From: an uncultured Anaeromusa sp. | GTDB taxonomy: Bacteria; Bacillota; Negativicutes; Anaeromusales; Anaeromusaceae | Reading direction: 5' to 3' | NCBI RefSeq assembly: GCF_963676855.1 | Contig: NZ_OY781460.1 | Coordinates: 806,001-870,000 of the forward strand | DNA length: 64,000 nt | Shown here: positions 16,309 to 25,115 of the stretch, piece after piece | Layout of the letters: each line of letters starts with the position of its first letter | How positions within the stretch are numbered: the first letter of the stretch is position 1 | Notes under the pieces: generated by a model | What the model saw: the letters and a program-made list of their open reading frames with translations, nothing else | Databases searched by the model: none | What the model was told of the DNA's origin: nothing | Position numbers and translations under genes: made by a program

Positions 16309-18000
16309 TTAAATCTGGAAAACAACAATGTCGTTCTGGAGACTCTGGGCCATGGCGCTTGTTTCTTCGGAAGTGGCGGCAATGGTTTCGACAGTGGCCG
16401 TAACTTCCTGGATCGCGGCGGCCACAGACTGCGTCTCGCGTTCTGTGCTTTCGATATCATTAGCAACGTTTTCAATGAGTTGAATGATTTTATCGGACGA
16501 AGCAATTTCTGCATTGGTGATTTTGGCAATGCCGTCTACGTCTTCGACGGTTTCCGTTACTGCAGTCATGATATGTTCTAGAGAGCGTTCCGCCGCCGTT
16601 ACGGCGGTAACGCCGGATTCCACTTCCTGCAAACTTTCTTTCATAGCGAAAACGGCGTTTTGCGTATTGTCTGTGATTTTGGCAATGAGATGGGAAATAT
16701 TATCGGCCTCGGTGTTGGATTGTTCCGCCAGCTTGCGTACTTCTTCGGCGACAACGGCGAAACCGCGGCCAGATTCGCCGGCCCGGGCCGCTTCGATGGC
16801 GGCGTTGAGCGCCAGCAGATTGGTCTGTTTGGCAATGCCGGTGATGGTTTCGTTAATGCTGCCGATTTGCTGAGAGTAATCATTGAGCAGCGTAATGACT
16901 CGCTCGGCCTCGATGGTTTTGGTATGAATGGTGTTCATGCTTTGCATGGCGTTATTGATGGTGTCTTTGCCGTCTTTAGCGACAGACATGGTAACCTCCG
17001 ATTTGCCGCTGGCCGAATGCGCTTTATCTTTGGCGATTTGAATCAGCGAGGACAATTCCACAAGTACCTGGGACGTTTCTGTACTGGTTTTGGCAGCGTC
17101 GCTCATAGAGGAGGCTACGCGCTGGATATCATTGGCGATGCTATTAGAGGCGCTGGAAACTTGTTCTGACGAAGCCGCCAATTCTTCTGAGGCGGCGGAA
17201 AGCTCGACAGCGCTGGTCGAAACATCTTTAACAATGCGCAACTGGCCTTCAATCATGGTGTTGAAAGCTTGGCTGAGCTGGCCGATTTCATCGGCTGCCT
17301 GGTTAGAGGAGCGGATAGTCAGATTGCCTTTGCTGGCTTCCGCCATCAAGCGTTGCAGCTCTTTGACGGGAGTGGCTAAGAGACGGCTGTACCAAGCGCC
17401 CAGAGCCAGGGAAAATAAAAGAATGACAACGGTGACTAAAAGCGCGTTGTTGGAGCGAGATTGGACGTCGCTCTTCATGGCGGCTGTCTGGGTTAGAAGT
17501 TCTTTCTTTTGGACCTCCGACAAGTCTACAAAGCCTTTGTCGATGGCGGCTACAAGATTTCGTCCTTGCGTTGTCAGCTGTGTCATATTAGCTGCGTTGC
17601 TGCGCTTGGCGGCAATAACTTGATCGCCTAGCTTGAGATAATCGCCAATCAGCTTTTGTACCTCCGCGCCTTTGCTTTGCAGAGCCGGATTCTGCACCTT
17701 CGCGGTGTAGTCGGTCATGATTTGATAGCTTGTCTGGATGTTGGCACGATAGCCTTTTTCGTAGGTATCCATGCCGTCTACATACGTCAAAAAGCCGCGC
17801 ATGTCCAGCAGGGCCCTGGTAAATTGGGTATGGGCGTCTTTGGCGGACACCATGTCCATAGCGTCGGTTTCGATGACCTGCTGCGCTTCTGCGCCAACAG
17901 AACGGAGATGATAGTAAGTGTAGCTCACAACGCCGGTCATCAACGCTACAATTAAAACGATGATGCCGATAATTTGCGCTACGAGAGGAAAACGATTCAT
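16309..18000 (-). CDS. Methyl-accepting chemotaxis protein (4HB type)
   Basis: A 563-residue chemoreceptor: TM1 (about 7-29), a four-helix-bundle periplasmic sensor (about 35-187), TM2 (about 188-208), HAMP (about 210-262) and the signalling hairpin with tip [17 protein letters not shown] near residues 405-425. There is no C-terminal CheR-docking pentapeptide. The ATG follows GGGAGG. It heads an operon with a STAS protein and a PP2C/HATPase protein, suggesting the receptor signals into partner switching as well as, or instead of, flagellar chemotaxis. Confidence 0.94.
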   Translation of the reverse strand: MNRFPLVAQIIGIIVLIVALMTGVVSYTYYHLRSVGAEAQQVIETDAMDMVSAKDAHTQFTRALLDMRGFLTYVDGMDTYEKGYRANIQTSYQIMTDYTAKVQNPALQSKGAEVQKLIGDYLKLGDQVIAAKRSNAANMTQLTTQGRNLVAAIDKGFVDLSEVQKKELLTQTAAMKSDVQSRSNNALLVTVVILLFSLALGAWYSRLLATPVKELQRLMAEASKGNLTIRSSNQAADEIGQLSQAFNTMIEGQLRIVKDVSTSAVELSAASEELAASSEQVSSASNSIANDIQRVASSMSDAAKTSTETSQVLVELSSLIQIAKDKAHSASGKSEVTMSVAKDGKDTINNAMQSMNTIHTKTIEAERVITLLNDYSQQIGSINETITGIAKQTNLLALNAAIEAARAGESGRGFAVVAEEVRKLAEQSNTEADNISHLIAKITDNTQNAVFAMKESLQEVESGVTAVTAAERSLEHIMTAVTETVEDVDGIAKITNAEIASSDKIIQLIENVANDIESTERETQSVAAAIQEVTATVETIAATSEETSAMAQSLQNDIVVFQI

Positions 18001-18026
18001 TATGTAGTGCCTCCCTTTTTCTCTTT

Positions 18027-18186
18027 GGTAACCACTGATTTATGCGCAACCCCTAGCAAAGCGGCTCTTTTCCCGTCATACATCGTCAGAAAGCCTCGGC
18101 AGAGCGCCGCTATGCCTACGTTTTCTTTCTTGTCTGACGAAAAAAGCTCTCTCTTTGCTTGGAGCGCTCATTAAACCAGCGGTTCC
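18027..18186 (-). repeat. Palindromic repeat R3 (160 bp), inverted
   Basis: Third copy of the R family, in the opposite orientation to R1, R2 and R4. The ends read GGTAACCACTGATTTA on the plus strand and GGAACCGCTGGTTTA on the minus strand. The core GACAAGAAAGAAAACGTAGG is found on the minus strand. It sits 25 bases after the stop of the HD-GYP gene and before the chemoreceptor start. Confidence 0.8.
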
Positions 18187-18211
18187 CATGGTTTTACGAG
18201 AAATGTTGATT

Positions 18212-19165
18212 CTAGGCGCTTTCTGCGTTAAGCTGCAGCAAAGCGTCAACCACTTGCGGATCGAATTGGCTGCCGCTGCCGTCACGGATGATATCCAGCG
18301 CTTTTACGCGAGGAAGCGCCGGGCGGTAAACGCGTTCTGCCGTCAAAGCTTCAAAGACGTCAGCGACGCTGATAATACGCGCTAACCAGGGAATAGCTTC
18401 TCCATGTATGCCGTTAGGATAGCCTTGGCCGTTAAACCATTCATGGTGGCAGAGGATGCTATTGGCGATTTGTTGAAAGCGGTTGATTTTGCAAAGTACG
18501 TCGTGACCCAGTTGAGAGTGTGTTTCGATTTGCTGTCGTTCTTCGGCGGTAAGAGGGCCTTTTTTCAGCAGAATCGTTTCAGGAATGCCGACCTTGCCGA
18601 TATCATGAAGCAGCGAGAGGGTGGATAAATCATCTAATTGCGTTGTATCCAACCCGAGGGCGGTTCCTAGTTTGAGTGCTACGGCACGAGTGTTTTCCGA
18701 ATGGCGTCCTGTGTAGATGTCTCGTTTTTCAATTAACTCGGCAAAAGCAAACATGGTTTGGACGAAATCGACTTCATAGTCCCATTGGAGTGTCATTAAC
18801 GGCGTGGTATCCAGGTCGATTTCTAAAACATATTCAATATCGCCTTGGGAATCGAAAATAGGAATGGCGGTCTGTTCAATGCGAATCAAGCGGTGGTCGG
18901 AAGTCACAGAACACTTTTGATTCGTGGAGGGCTGACCGTTTTGAAACGCTTGCTCAACAGGGCATTGCGGGCAGCGCTGGCTTAACTTAAGCCACTCATA
19001 ACAATGCGGCGCCGGCGTCGTTTCCGGTACAGGACCGTGCAAGCGGCAAGCGGCAGGGTTGTGATACAGCAGGCGGAAATTACGGTCTATTTTAATAATG
19101 GGGCAGGGAAATCCATCTAAGATGCTGTCAGGCAGCATCTTATGTGATATAGGATACGGGAGCAT
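18212..19165 (-). CDS. PAS and HD-GYP domain protein, probable c-di-GMP phosphodiesterase
   Basis: A 317-residue protein: an N-terminal PAS domain (about 10-118) containing a cysteine cluster (HCYEWLKLSQRCPQCP), then an HD-GYP domain (about 125-312). The catalytic signatures are LLHDIGKVGIPE, HSQLGHDVL and HHEWFNGQGYP, so the HD and the GYP-type motif are both intact. Such enzymes hydrolyse cyclic di-GMP. The PAS cysteines could bind a metal or cluster, which is inference. The ATG follows AAAGGAGG. It is a single gene, upstream of repeat R3. Confidence 0.92.
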   Translation of the reverse strand: MLPYPISHKMLPDSILDGFPCPIIKIDRNFRLLYHNPAACRLHGPVPETTPAPHCYEWLKLSQRCPQCPVEQAFQNGQPSTNQKCSVTSDHRLIRIEQTAIPIFDSQGDIEYVLEIDLDTTPLMTLQWDYEVDFVQTMFAFAELIEKRDIYTGRHSENTRAVALKLGTALGLDTTQLDDLSTLSLLHDIGKVGIPETILLKKGPLTAEERQQIETHSQLGHDVLCKINRFQQIANSILCHHEWFNGQGYPNGIHGEAIPWLARIISVADVFEALTAERVYRPALPRVKALDIIRDGSGSQFDPQVVDALLQLNAESA

Positions 19166-19279
19166 ATGAAAGCCTCCTTTGTACGAAACTTACAATTGAA
19201 TACTATTATCGTAACACAAAATTTGCCTAGGGCGTGTTTGTAAAAAGAATTTAATATACAAAACAAACAATATATGAAC

Positions 19280-19316
19280 AAAAAAAGAAAAGCCAATGAC
19301 TAGAGTCTGCATTGGC
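19280..19316 (-). terminator. Terminator-like hairpin with no assigned upstream gene
   Basis: GCCAATG / CATTGGC stem with an 11-base loop, followed on the minus strand by TTTTCTTTTTTT. It faces away from the deoR-type gene, which already has its own terminator at 19601-19658, so some minus-strand transcript between 19320 and 19600 may end here. Confidence 0.6.
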
Positions 19317-19336
19317 CCTAATTATATAAGTATATT

Positions 19337-19549
19337 ATGAAATTCGAAACAAAGGAGTTAAATCAAAAACATGGTATAAAAATAAATGACGAAAGTCAAG
19401 CAAGGAAGGGGATGTGTTTTGTATGCATAAATTGTTTTTCTTGTAAGGAAACCATATTGTTTTTGTGCGAAACAAGAGGACGTTGTTTTGCGAAGGCATA
19501 CAAAAATCAAAGTGGAGAAGAAGGAATAAAAGTAGAAAATGATCATTGA
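19337..19549 (+). CDS. Possible small cysteine-rich protein, doubtful
   Basis: A 70-residue reading frame with six cysteines, four of them in CFVCINCFSCKE. It is AT-richer than its neighbours and has no convincing ribosome site before the ATG. I do not recognise it. It is listed because it is the only frame of substance in a 440-base gap; it may be spurious. Confidence 0.25.
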   Translation: MKFETKELNQKHGIKINDESQARKGMCFVCINCFSCKETILFLCETRGRCFAKAYKNQSGEEGIKVENDH

Positions 19550-19600
19550 CCAATAATAGCTTGCAGTATTGTAAAGAATGTCGAGAGTTAGACAAAAAGG

Positions 19601-19658
19601 CAGACGTAAAAGCCCTCCTTAGTCCGAACCGTACAGGCCTGGATTAAGGAGGGCTTTT
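19601..19658 (-). terminator. Terminator after the deoR-type regulator
   Basis: A long stem AAAAGCCCTCCTTA / TAAGGAGGGCTTTT located just after the regulator's stop codon, with T-runs on both strands. Confidence 0.85.
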
Positions 19659-19668
19659 GCGTTTGCTT

Positions 19669-20436
19669 TTATAGAATGGTGATGCCGTTGATTTGGCAGT
19701 AAGTGCGGTAGCTTTCGGGCAGCTTATCGTCGGCGATGATGGCGTCGAAAAAAGATAGGTCGGCAATATGCTGTAGCGAGACGCCGTCAAACTTGCTGGA
19801 GTCGCACACCAAATAGCGTTTGGCGGCAATATCCAAAATCAGACGGTTGGTAGTGACTTCCTCTGGTACGGGATGGGTGACGCCGCGTTTGAGATGGACC
19901 GCCGCTGCGCCAAAAAAAACCTTATCCACGTTAAATTGGCGCAGAAACCGTTCGGTTTCGCTGCCGCACATCTCCGTGGATTCCGGACGAACCTTGCCGC
20001 CTGGAAGAAACAGCGTGGCTTGTGGCAGAGAGCTAGTCTTGACGGCGACTCCTAAAGAGAGGGTTAGCACATTGAGATGCTGTACCGGTGTCGGCAGGTA
20101 ATCTAGAATGTATTCCACCGTACTGCCGGCGTTGAGGGCGATGGTATCGCCATTTTCGATGAGCGCCGCCGCTTTGCGGGCAATAAGTTGCTTTTCTTCG
20201 TACTGTTGGCGACGTTTGGCCGCTAGTGTCAGCTCAGCGATAGGGTACGTGAGGGAAGGTTTGTCGATAAAAGCGCCACCGTACGTGAGCGTGACACCGT
20301 GTTTTTCCGCCAAGTACTTGAGATCCCGGCGAATGGTGACCTCATTGACGGCAAAGCGTTCTGCCAGCATGGATACCTTGACAGAGCCGCTTTGATGGAG
20401 AAGGTTGAGGATTTCTTTGCGGCGGTTGATGTTCAT
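19669..20436 (-). CDS. DeoR family transcriptional regulator
   Basis: A 255-residue DeoR-type repressor: an N-terminal winged helix (NRRKEILNLL; VNEVTIRRDLKYLAEK at about 30-46) and a DeoRC sugar-phosphate-binding domain (IALNAGSTVEYIL, FLPGGKVRPESTEMCG, VDKVFFGAAAVHLKRG, VCDSSKFDG). Such proteins usually respond to a phosphorylated sugar. It starts three bases after the prfC stop, so it is co-transcribed with prfC and has no sugar genes beside it; its targets are unknown. Confidence 0.93.
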   Translation of the reverse strand: MNINRRKEILNLLHQSGSVKVSMLAERFAVNEVTIRRDLKYLAEKHGVTLTYGGAFIDKPSLTYPIAELTLAAKRRQQYEEKQLIARKAAALIENGDTIALNAGSTVEYILDYLPTPVQHLNVLTLSLGVAVKTSSLPQATLFLPGGKVRPESTEMCGSETERFLRQFNVDKVFFGAAAVHLKRGVTHPVPEEVTTNRLILDIAAKRYLVCDSSKFDGVSLQHIADLSFFDAIIADDKLPESYRTYCQINGITIL

Positions 20437-20439
20437 GAC

Positions 20440-22041
20440 CTACAGCTCCGGCGGTGACAACAAAAAGCCGATTTTTGGATTATTGTCTTCAGACCAGCGC
20501 AGAGCCCAATCGCTTTGGAACAGCGCTACTTTGCGGCCTTTCGCGTCACGCACGACCATAGCCCGATCAATGCCTTTGAAGGTGGTGATATCCTGGCTGC
20601 CAGCGTCAAGCCAGCGGGCGTGCTCGTAAGGCAGGGAATGCATCAAGATGGTACAGCCGTATTCGTTTTTGAGGCGATATTCCAGCACCTCAAATTGCAG
20701 TTGACCGACAGCTCCGACTACATAGCTTTCCGCTAGCGAGTCATCTTGCTGGAAAAGCTGTACAGCGCCCTCTTGGGTAAGCTGGGTAATACCCTTCAAG
20801 AATTGTTTGCGTTTCATGGTGTCTTTAGGCTGCACACGGCAAAAGCGTTCCGGGGGAAAAATAGGGAAGTCCGCAAAGGCAAAATCATTGCTGCGGTTGG
20901 CGGAAAGGGTATCGCCAATGCCGAAAATGCCCGGGTCAAAGAGGCCGACAATATCGCCTGGCCAGGCTTCTTCAATAATGGTGCGATCTTGGGCTAAAAA
21001 TTGCTGCGGTTGGGAGAGCTTGACCGGTTTACCGCTGCGGGAATGGTTAACCATCATACCTCGGCCGAAATGGCCCGAAACAATGCGGATAAAGGCCAGA
21101 CGATCCCGATGGGCGGGATTCATGTTGGCCTGGATTTTGAAAACAAAAGCGGAAAATTCCTCTTCCGTAGGCTGTACGACGCCGTCGGAAGAACGACGCG
21201 GCGCGGGCTCGGGAGCTAGGCGCAAGAATTCTTCCAAAAACGGTTGCACGCCGAAATTGCTCATGGCACTGCCGAAGAAGATGGGGGTCAGCTCGCCTTT
21301 TTGAACGCGTTCCATGTCAAAGGCTTCGCCGGCGGTATCTAAAAGCTCGATTTCCTCGCAGAGAGTACGATGCGTTTCTTCGCCAATGACTTCGGTAAAG
21401 GCCGGATCGTCAACGCTGCCCTTGCTGGACGGCAGCGCCCATTGACCGTGGGTGCCGTCTTCCTGGAACAGTTCAATCTGCCGTTCGCGGCGGTTATAGA
21501 CGCCTTTGTAGTCGCCTTCAATGCCAATGGGCCAGTTCATGGGATAGCTTTGGATGCCTAGCACTTTTTCGATTTCTTCCATTAAATCCATAGGGTGCTT
21601 GCCATGGCGGTCCAACTTGTTGATGAAGGTAAAGATGGGAATGCCTCGCTGGCGGCAGACCTTGAAGAGCTTGATGGTTTGGGGCTCTACGCCCTTAGCC
21701 ACGTCGATGAGCATGACGGCGCTGTCTACGGCCATCAGCGTGCGGTAAGTATCTTCGCTGAAATCTTGGTGACCAGGAGTATCGAGAATGTTGATGCGGA
21801 AGCCGTCGTAGTCAAACTGCATAACACTGGAGGTAACGGAAATACCGCGCTGCTTTTCAATTTCCATCCAGTCCGATACTGCGTGACGCTGGGCCTTGCG
21901 GGATTTAACCGAACCGGCCAAGTGAATAGCGCCTCCGTATAAAAGCAGTTTTTCTGTTAAGGTTGTTTTACCGGCATCCGGGTGAGAGATGATGGCGAAC
22001 GTGCGTCGCCGTTTGCTCTCCGCGGCTAATGCTTGTGTCAT
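20440..22041 (-). CDS. prfC: Peptide chain release factor 3
   Basis: A 533-residue translational GTPase of the RF3 family (usual length about 530), which recycles RF1/RF2 from the ribosome. G1 is SHPDAGKTTLTEK near residue 19, G3 is DTPGHQDF near 86, and G4 is FINKLDR near 142. RF3-specific segments include SDWMEIEKQRGISVTSSV and the C-terminal VGQLQFEVLEYRLKNEYG. It is followed by a deoR-type gene in the same transcript. The upstream 265 bases hold a purine tract and then repeat R4. Confidence 0.97.
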   Translation of the reverse strand: MTQALAAESKRRRTFAIISHPDAGKTTLTEKLLLYGGAIHLAGSVKSRKAQRHAVSDWMEIEKQRGISVTSSVMQFDYDGFRINILDTPGHQDFSEDTYRTLMAVDSAVMLIDVAKGVEPQTIKLFKVCRQRGIPIFTFINKLDRHGKHPMDLMEEIEKVLGIQSYPMNWPIGIEGDYKGVYNRRERQIELFQEDGTHGQWALPSSKGSVDDPAFTEVIGEETHRTLCEEIELLDTAGEAFDMERVQKGELTPIFFGSAMSNFGVQPFLEEFLRLAPEPAPRRSSDGVVQPTEEEFSAFVFKIQANMNPAHRDRLAFIRIVSGHFGRGMMVNHSRSGKPVKLSQPQQFLAQDRTIIEEAWPGDIVGLFDPGIFGIGDTLSANRSNDFAFADFPIFPPERFCRVQPKDTMKRKQFLKGITQLTQEGAVQLFQQDDSLAESYVVGAVGQLQFEVLEYRLKNEYGCTILMHSLPYEHARWLDAGSQDITTFKGIDRAMVVRDAKGRKVALFQSDWALRWSEDNNPKIGFLLSPPEL

Positions 22042-22124
22042 AATGTACCTCCATGTATATAAATCAGCAACTACTTGCTATTTGTCGGTCCCTCCATTTT
22101 AGCATGAAAACCAATTCATACCAA

Positions 22125-22266
22125 GAGGGCCGCGGGAGAGGGGAATAGGAAACGGGGAGGCGTAACTCAGAGTAACAGAGTTAACAGAGGAAGGCCAGAG
22201 GGAAACGGAAATTTGAACAGGAGAATCGGAGAACCGGAGGGTCTGCAGGAGTAAAAGGAGCCGCAA
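22125..22266. repeat. Long purine-rich tract before repeat R4
   Basis: About 140 bases with strong A/G bias on the plus strand, containing TTTGAACAGGAG near 22212 and repeated GGAG/GAGTAAC words. It resembles tracts at 4067, 9433 and 63328. No gene is seen here. Confidence 0.45.
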
Positions 22267-22306
22267 CTTTAATGCTAGCCGGGGCAAGAATGGTGCAGCT
22301 CTTCCA

Positions 22307-22464
22307 GGAGACGATGATTTAACGAACGCTCCGTCAAAGCGAGAACTTTTTTAGCCAGACGAGAAAGAAAACGTAGGAATAGCGGTGCTCTGGCGAGGCT
22401 TTCTGACGATGTCTGGAGGAAAAAGGGCTGCTTTGACGTGAGATGTGCGTAAATCAGTGTTTCC
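22307..22464 (+). repeat. Palindromic repeat R4 (158 bp)
   Basis: Fourth copy of the R family, oriented as R1 and R2. The ends are GGAGACGATGATTTA and, on the opposite strand, GGAAACACTGATTTA; the core GACGAGAAAGAAAACGTAGG matches R1 closely. It begins just after the terminator of the candidate small RNA. Confidence 0.8.
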
Positions 22465-22470
22465 GCATAT

Positions 22471-22562
22471 AAAAAAAGTTAGACAAACAGCCTTGCGCTG
22501 CTTGTCTAACTCTTCATGGGTCGAACTCGTGAATTGTTGGCGGACAACTCCGAATCGACGAT
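22471..22562 (-). ncRNA. Candidate small RNA with own promoter and terminator
   Basis: A minus-strand segment of about 92 bases bounded by a consensus sigma70 promoter (22569-22598) and a strong terminator: a stem GTTAGACAA / TTGTCTAAC at 22478-22510 followed by seven T residues. Between them there is no reading frame longer than a few codons. It does not fold as a tRNA and I do not match it to a known RNA family. Boundaries are estimates from promoter spacing and the T-run. Confidence 0.6.
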
Positions 22563-22568
22563 GGCTAA

Positions 22569-22598
22569 ATTGTATCGCAGGGGCGTGCAATCTGTCAA
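22569..22598 (-). promoter_or_regulatory. Sigma70-type promoter of the candidate small RNA
   Basis: On the minus strand TTGACA (22593-22598), an 18-base spacer, and TACAAT (22569-22574). It lies in a gap with no coding frame, so its likely product is the short RNA ending at 22471. Confidence 0.7.
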
Positions 22599-22757
22599 CG
22601 AAAAGAATACAAAAGACAAAAAACAACAGAAAACAACGAGTGCCTTTATTTGTGTGTAGCAAAAAATAATAAAACAGATCAATTTAAAAATAAAAGTGTA
22701 AACATGCTTTAGGAGTGGTAAGAAGCATAATCTGTGCGACTTTTGTTGAAATCTCTG

Positions 22758-23843
22758 TCATTCTTGCGTACGACAGAGCAAAGCCTGCTTTTGTTGGAGG
22801 ATGGCTTCGTCGGCAGTGCGCAAAAGCAAACTGGGATTGGTTGTGCCGTTGGAGAAGGCTTGCCCTACAAGAACTGACAAGGCTGGTTCCGGATGCAACT
22901 GGTTATACAGTTCAATTTGCGCCAGTACTGCGCTGCGGTACGCTTCCAAGGCAGCGGCGTCGCTTTCCGGCAGAATGGCGGCCAGTTCATCGTCTCCGAT
23001 GCGTCCCAGGATAAAGTGTTTGCCGCCGACTTGCTTGAGCACATACGCCAGCGCCAACAGCAAATCGTTGCCAGCTTGGTAACCGAAAGCATTATTGATG
23101 CTGCGTAAACCATGGATGTCAAAGACAATCAGACTGGTAGGCAAGCCAGGGGCGGTAAGGCGCAGCAGTTCTTTTTCAAAGCGGCTGCGGTTTAAGAGGC
23201 CTGTGACGGAATCATGATCCGTCATAAACTGAATGTGCTCCAACGCCTGTTTACGGCTGGTAATATCAATGACTACCATCATGGCCACTCTTTTTTCTTC
23301 CACCAGGCGATCAATGGGGGACGTGCGTACTTCGAAGCAGCGGGTGCCGCCAAAGGGAAACTGCGGTGTATATTCCGTAACTTGAGGTTCGCCGCTTTCA
23401 ATGGTGTGCCGGATGACTTCCAACACCTCCTGTACTTCTCGTGGTGGGTAAAAGTCACCTAAATTTCGTCCGATGGCCTGTTCCGCCGTGAAAATGAATA
23501 GCTTGTCCTCCGGGCCGATGATGTCTATATAGGTGCCATCTTCGGCAATAATGAAGCACGGGTCTGGAAGTTTGCTGGCGTACAGCCGTAGCAATTGTTC
23601 TTGTTCTTCCTTGGCTTCGGCCAAGAGCAACGCCTGTTTTTTGCTGCGTATCAAGTAAATGGCATAGCTAAGCAGCAGCGCGCTGAATACAGTGGCTGCT
23701 ATGTAATAAAGGGAACGACGTTCCGAGAAGGCCTCTTTGACAGCTTGACTTTCCTGGTATGTAAAGAAGATGACGCCGGCCCAAATGCCGGACAGAACAA
23801 AGACGGTAAAGAGGGTGATGGACTTCTGCTCTTTTTTTAACAA
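22758..23843 (-). CDS. Membrane PAS-GGDEF protein with degenerate active site
   Basis: A 361-residue protein: two hydrophobic segments (about 9-27 and 44-64), a PAS domain (about 85-205) and a GGDEF-type domain (about 205-355). The domain starts with DSVTGLLNRSRFE, but the catalytic loop reads RIGDDELAAIL, so GGDEF has become GDDEL, and the metal-binding region is FDIHGLRSINNAFG. Diguanylate cyclase activity is therefore doubtful; it may bind nucleotide as a sensor. The start is a TTG nine bases after AAAGGAG. It is divergent from the REC trio at 24.1 kb. Confidence 0.9.
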   Translation of the reverse strand: MLKKEQKSITLFTVFVLSGIWAGVIFFTYQESQAVKEAFSERRSLYYIAATVFSALLLSYAIYLIRSKKQALLLAEAKEEQEQLLRLYASKLPDPCFIIAEDGTYIDIIGPEDKLFIFTAEQAIGRNLGDFYPPREVQEVLEVIRHTIESGEPQVTEYTPQFPFGGTRCFEVRTSPIDRLVEEKRVAMMVVIDITSRKQALEHIQFMTDHDSVTGLLNRSRFEKELLRLTAPGLPTSLIVFDIHGLRSINNAFGYQAGNDLLLALAYVLKQVGGKHFILGRIGDDELAAILPESDAAALEAYRSAVLAQIELYNQLHPEPALSVLVGQAFSNGTTNPSLLLRTADEAILQQKQALLCRTQE

Positions 23844-24094
23844 GTCGCAAGTCTCCTTTGCCTAGATCTATCCATATCTATCATAGCAAAAATAGAAGGC
23901 TCATAAAAGACTTTGGCGAAAATTTACGGAATTCACAGTCTTTAAATGATCATTGGGCTAGATGTCTAAAGAATAAGCGCAGGAAATTTGTAAAATTTGT
24001 GGAAATACTTTGATTAAAGTTAGTTGTTGCAGTGAATTGGAAGAGGAAAAATCATAAAGGCTGAGCGGCTTTGTAAATAAAGGAGGGCGTTCGT

Positions 24095-25078
24095 ATGTCC
24101 AAGCAAGAAAAGCTGAAAGTGTTGTTTGTGGACGATGAAGCGAATGTACTTAACGCAATTCGCCGGGCGGTGCAGGAAGAAGAGTATGAATCACTTTTTG
24201 CTAAAAGCGGCAAAGAAGCGTTGTCATTATTAGAAGCGGGGAATATTGCCGTGCTGGTTACGGATATGCGCATGCCGGAAATGGATGGACTGCAGCTCTT
24301 GAAGCTGGCTAAAGAGAAATTTCCTGCTACGGTGCGCATGGTTTTGTCTGGCTACACGCAGCTAAGCCAGGTTTTAGCGACGGTAAATCATGCAGATGTT
24401 TTCAGTTTTATCACGAAACCTTGGGATGACGATTTTTCTCGCTTTATTTATCGTGCGCTGGAATATCATCAATTAAAAAAAATGGAAGCGGACATGAAGG
24501 TGACCTTGGAGTCTAGAAATAACGCTTATAAAAAAGTCTTGGACCGGATGGAAGGGAAGATGAAGGATCAGGAGCTTCGCTTGGGGCGTATTCTGGCGTT
24601 GAGCTTGCAACTGGAAAAAGCGCGTCAGGTTGGTGCGGGAGAAACGGTGCTGCAAGCGGCAAGCAGGTGGATTCAGGCTTATAGCGCAGGCCTTCCGCCG
24701 GAAGAATTTTCCTTGCAAGAAGAAGCGGAGAATATTAAAGAGTGGCTGGTTCAGTATGTTGGAGATAAAAACAAAGTCTTAGAAAATTACGAAGCCGGCG
24801 GAATGGTAAGGGGCTTGCGCTTTCTTTCTTTTTTAATAGTGAAGACTTTTTTGAGTGCGAAGCTGGCATTGCTGCAAGGCCAAGTGGTTGTACGAAAGCA
24901 AGAAGAAAATAAACGGGTATTGGAAATTATTTTGGTTACTTTGAAGCCGGATGAGAAGCAGCGGCAATTGGAAGCTTTCTTTAAAGAACATTTTCAAGAC
25001 AGCGATCTATGGTTTGAAGAAGCGGAATTGGCAGACCGACGGATACTGAAAATAGGGCAGCCGTTTTTATTGCAGTAA
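24095..25078 (+). CDS. Response regulator with an unrecognised C-terminal domain
   Basis: A 327-residue protein: a REC domain (about 7-125) with the acidic pair D13/D14, phospho-acceptor D57 in VTDMRMPEMDG and Lys108 in ITKPWDD, a type often seen in RpfG-like regulators. After a coiled coil (about 125-170) comes a mostly helical 150-residue region that I cannot assign: no HD-GYP, HDOD, HTH or GGDEF motif is present. The ATG follows AAGGAGG. It is the first gene of a three-gene plus-strand unit with REC-HDOD and REC-GAF-kinase proteins. Confidence 0.88.
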   Translation: MSKQEKLKVLFVDDEANVLNAIRRAVQEEEYESLFAKSGKEALSLLEAGNIAVLVTDMRMPEMDGLQLLKLAKEKFPATVRMVLSGYTQLSQVLATVNHADVFSFITKPWDDDFSRFIYRALEYHQLKKMEADMKVTLESRNNAYKKVLDRMEGKMKDQELRLGRILALSLQLEKARQVGAGETVLQAASRWIQAYSAGLPPEEFSLQEEAENIKEWLVQYVGDKNKVLENYEAGGMVRGLRFLSFLIVKTFLSAKLALLQGQVVVRKQEENKRVLEIILVTLKPDEKQRQLEAFFKEHFQDSDLWFEEAELADRRILKIGQPFLLQ

Positions 25079-25115
25079 GAAGCGGCCGTTGCGGCGGCGA
25101 AGGGAGGCGGACCGG

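Noticed and set aside
22480..22562. tRNA-like GTTCGA word in the small RNA
   Set aside because: No acceptor stem, D-arm or anticodon arm can be built around it.
22351..22669. Frames of 70-100 codons around repeat R4 and the small RNA
   Set aside because: They are translations of the repeat element (similar peptides appear at R2 and R3) and of non-coding DNA.
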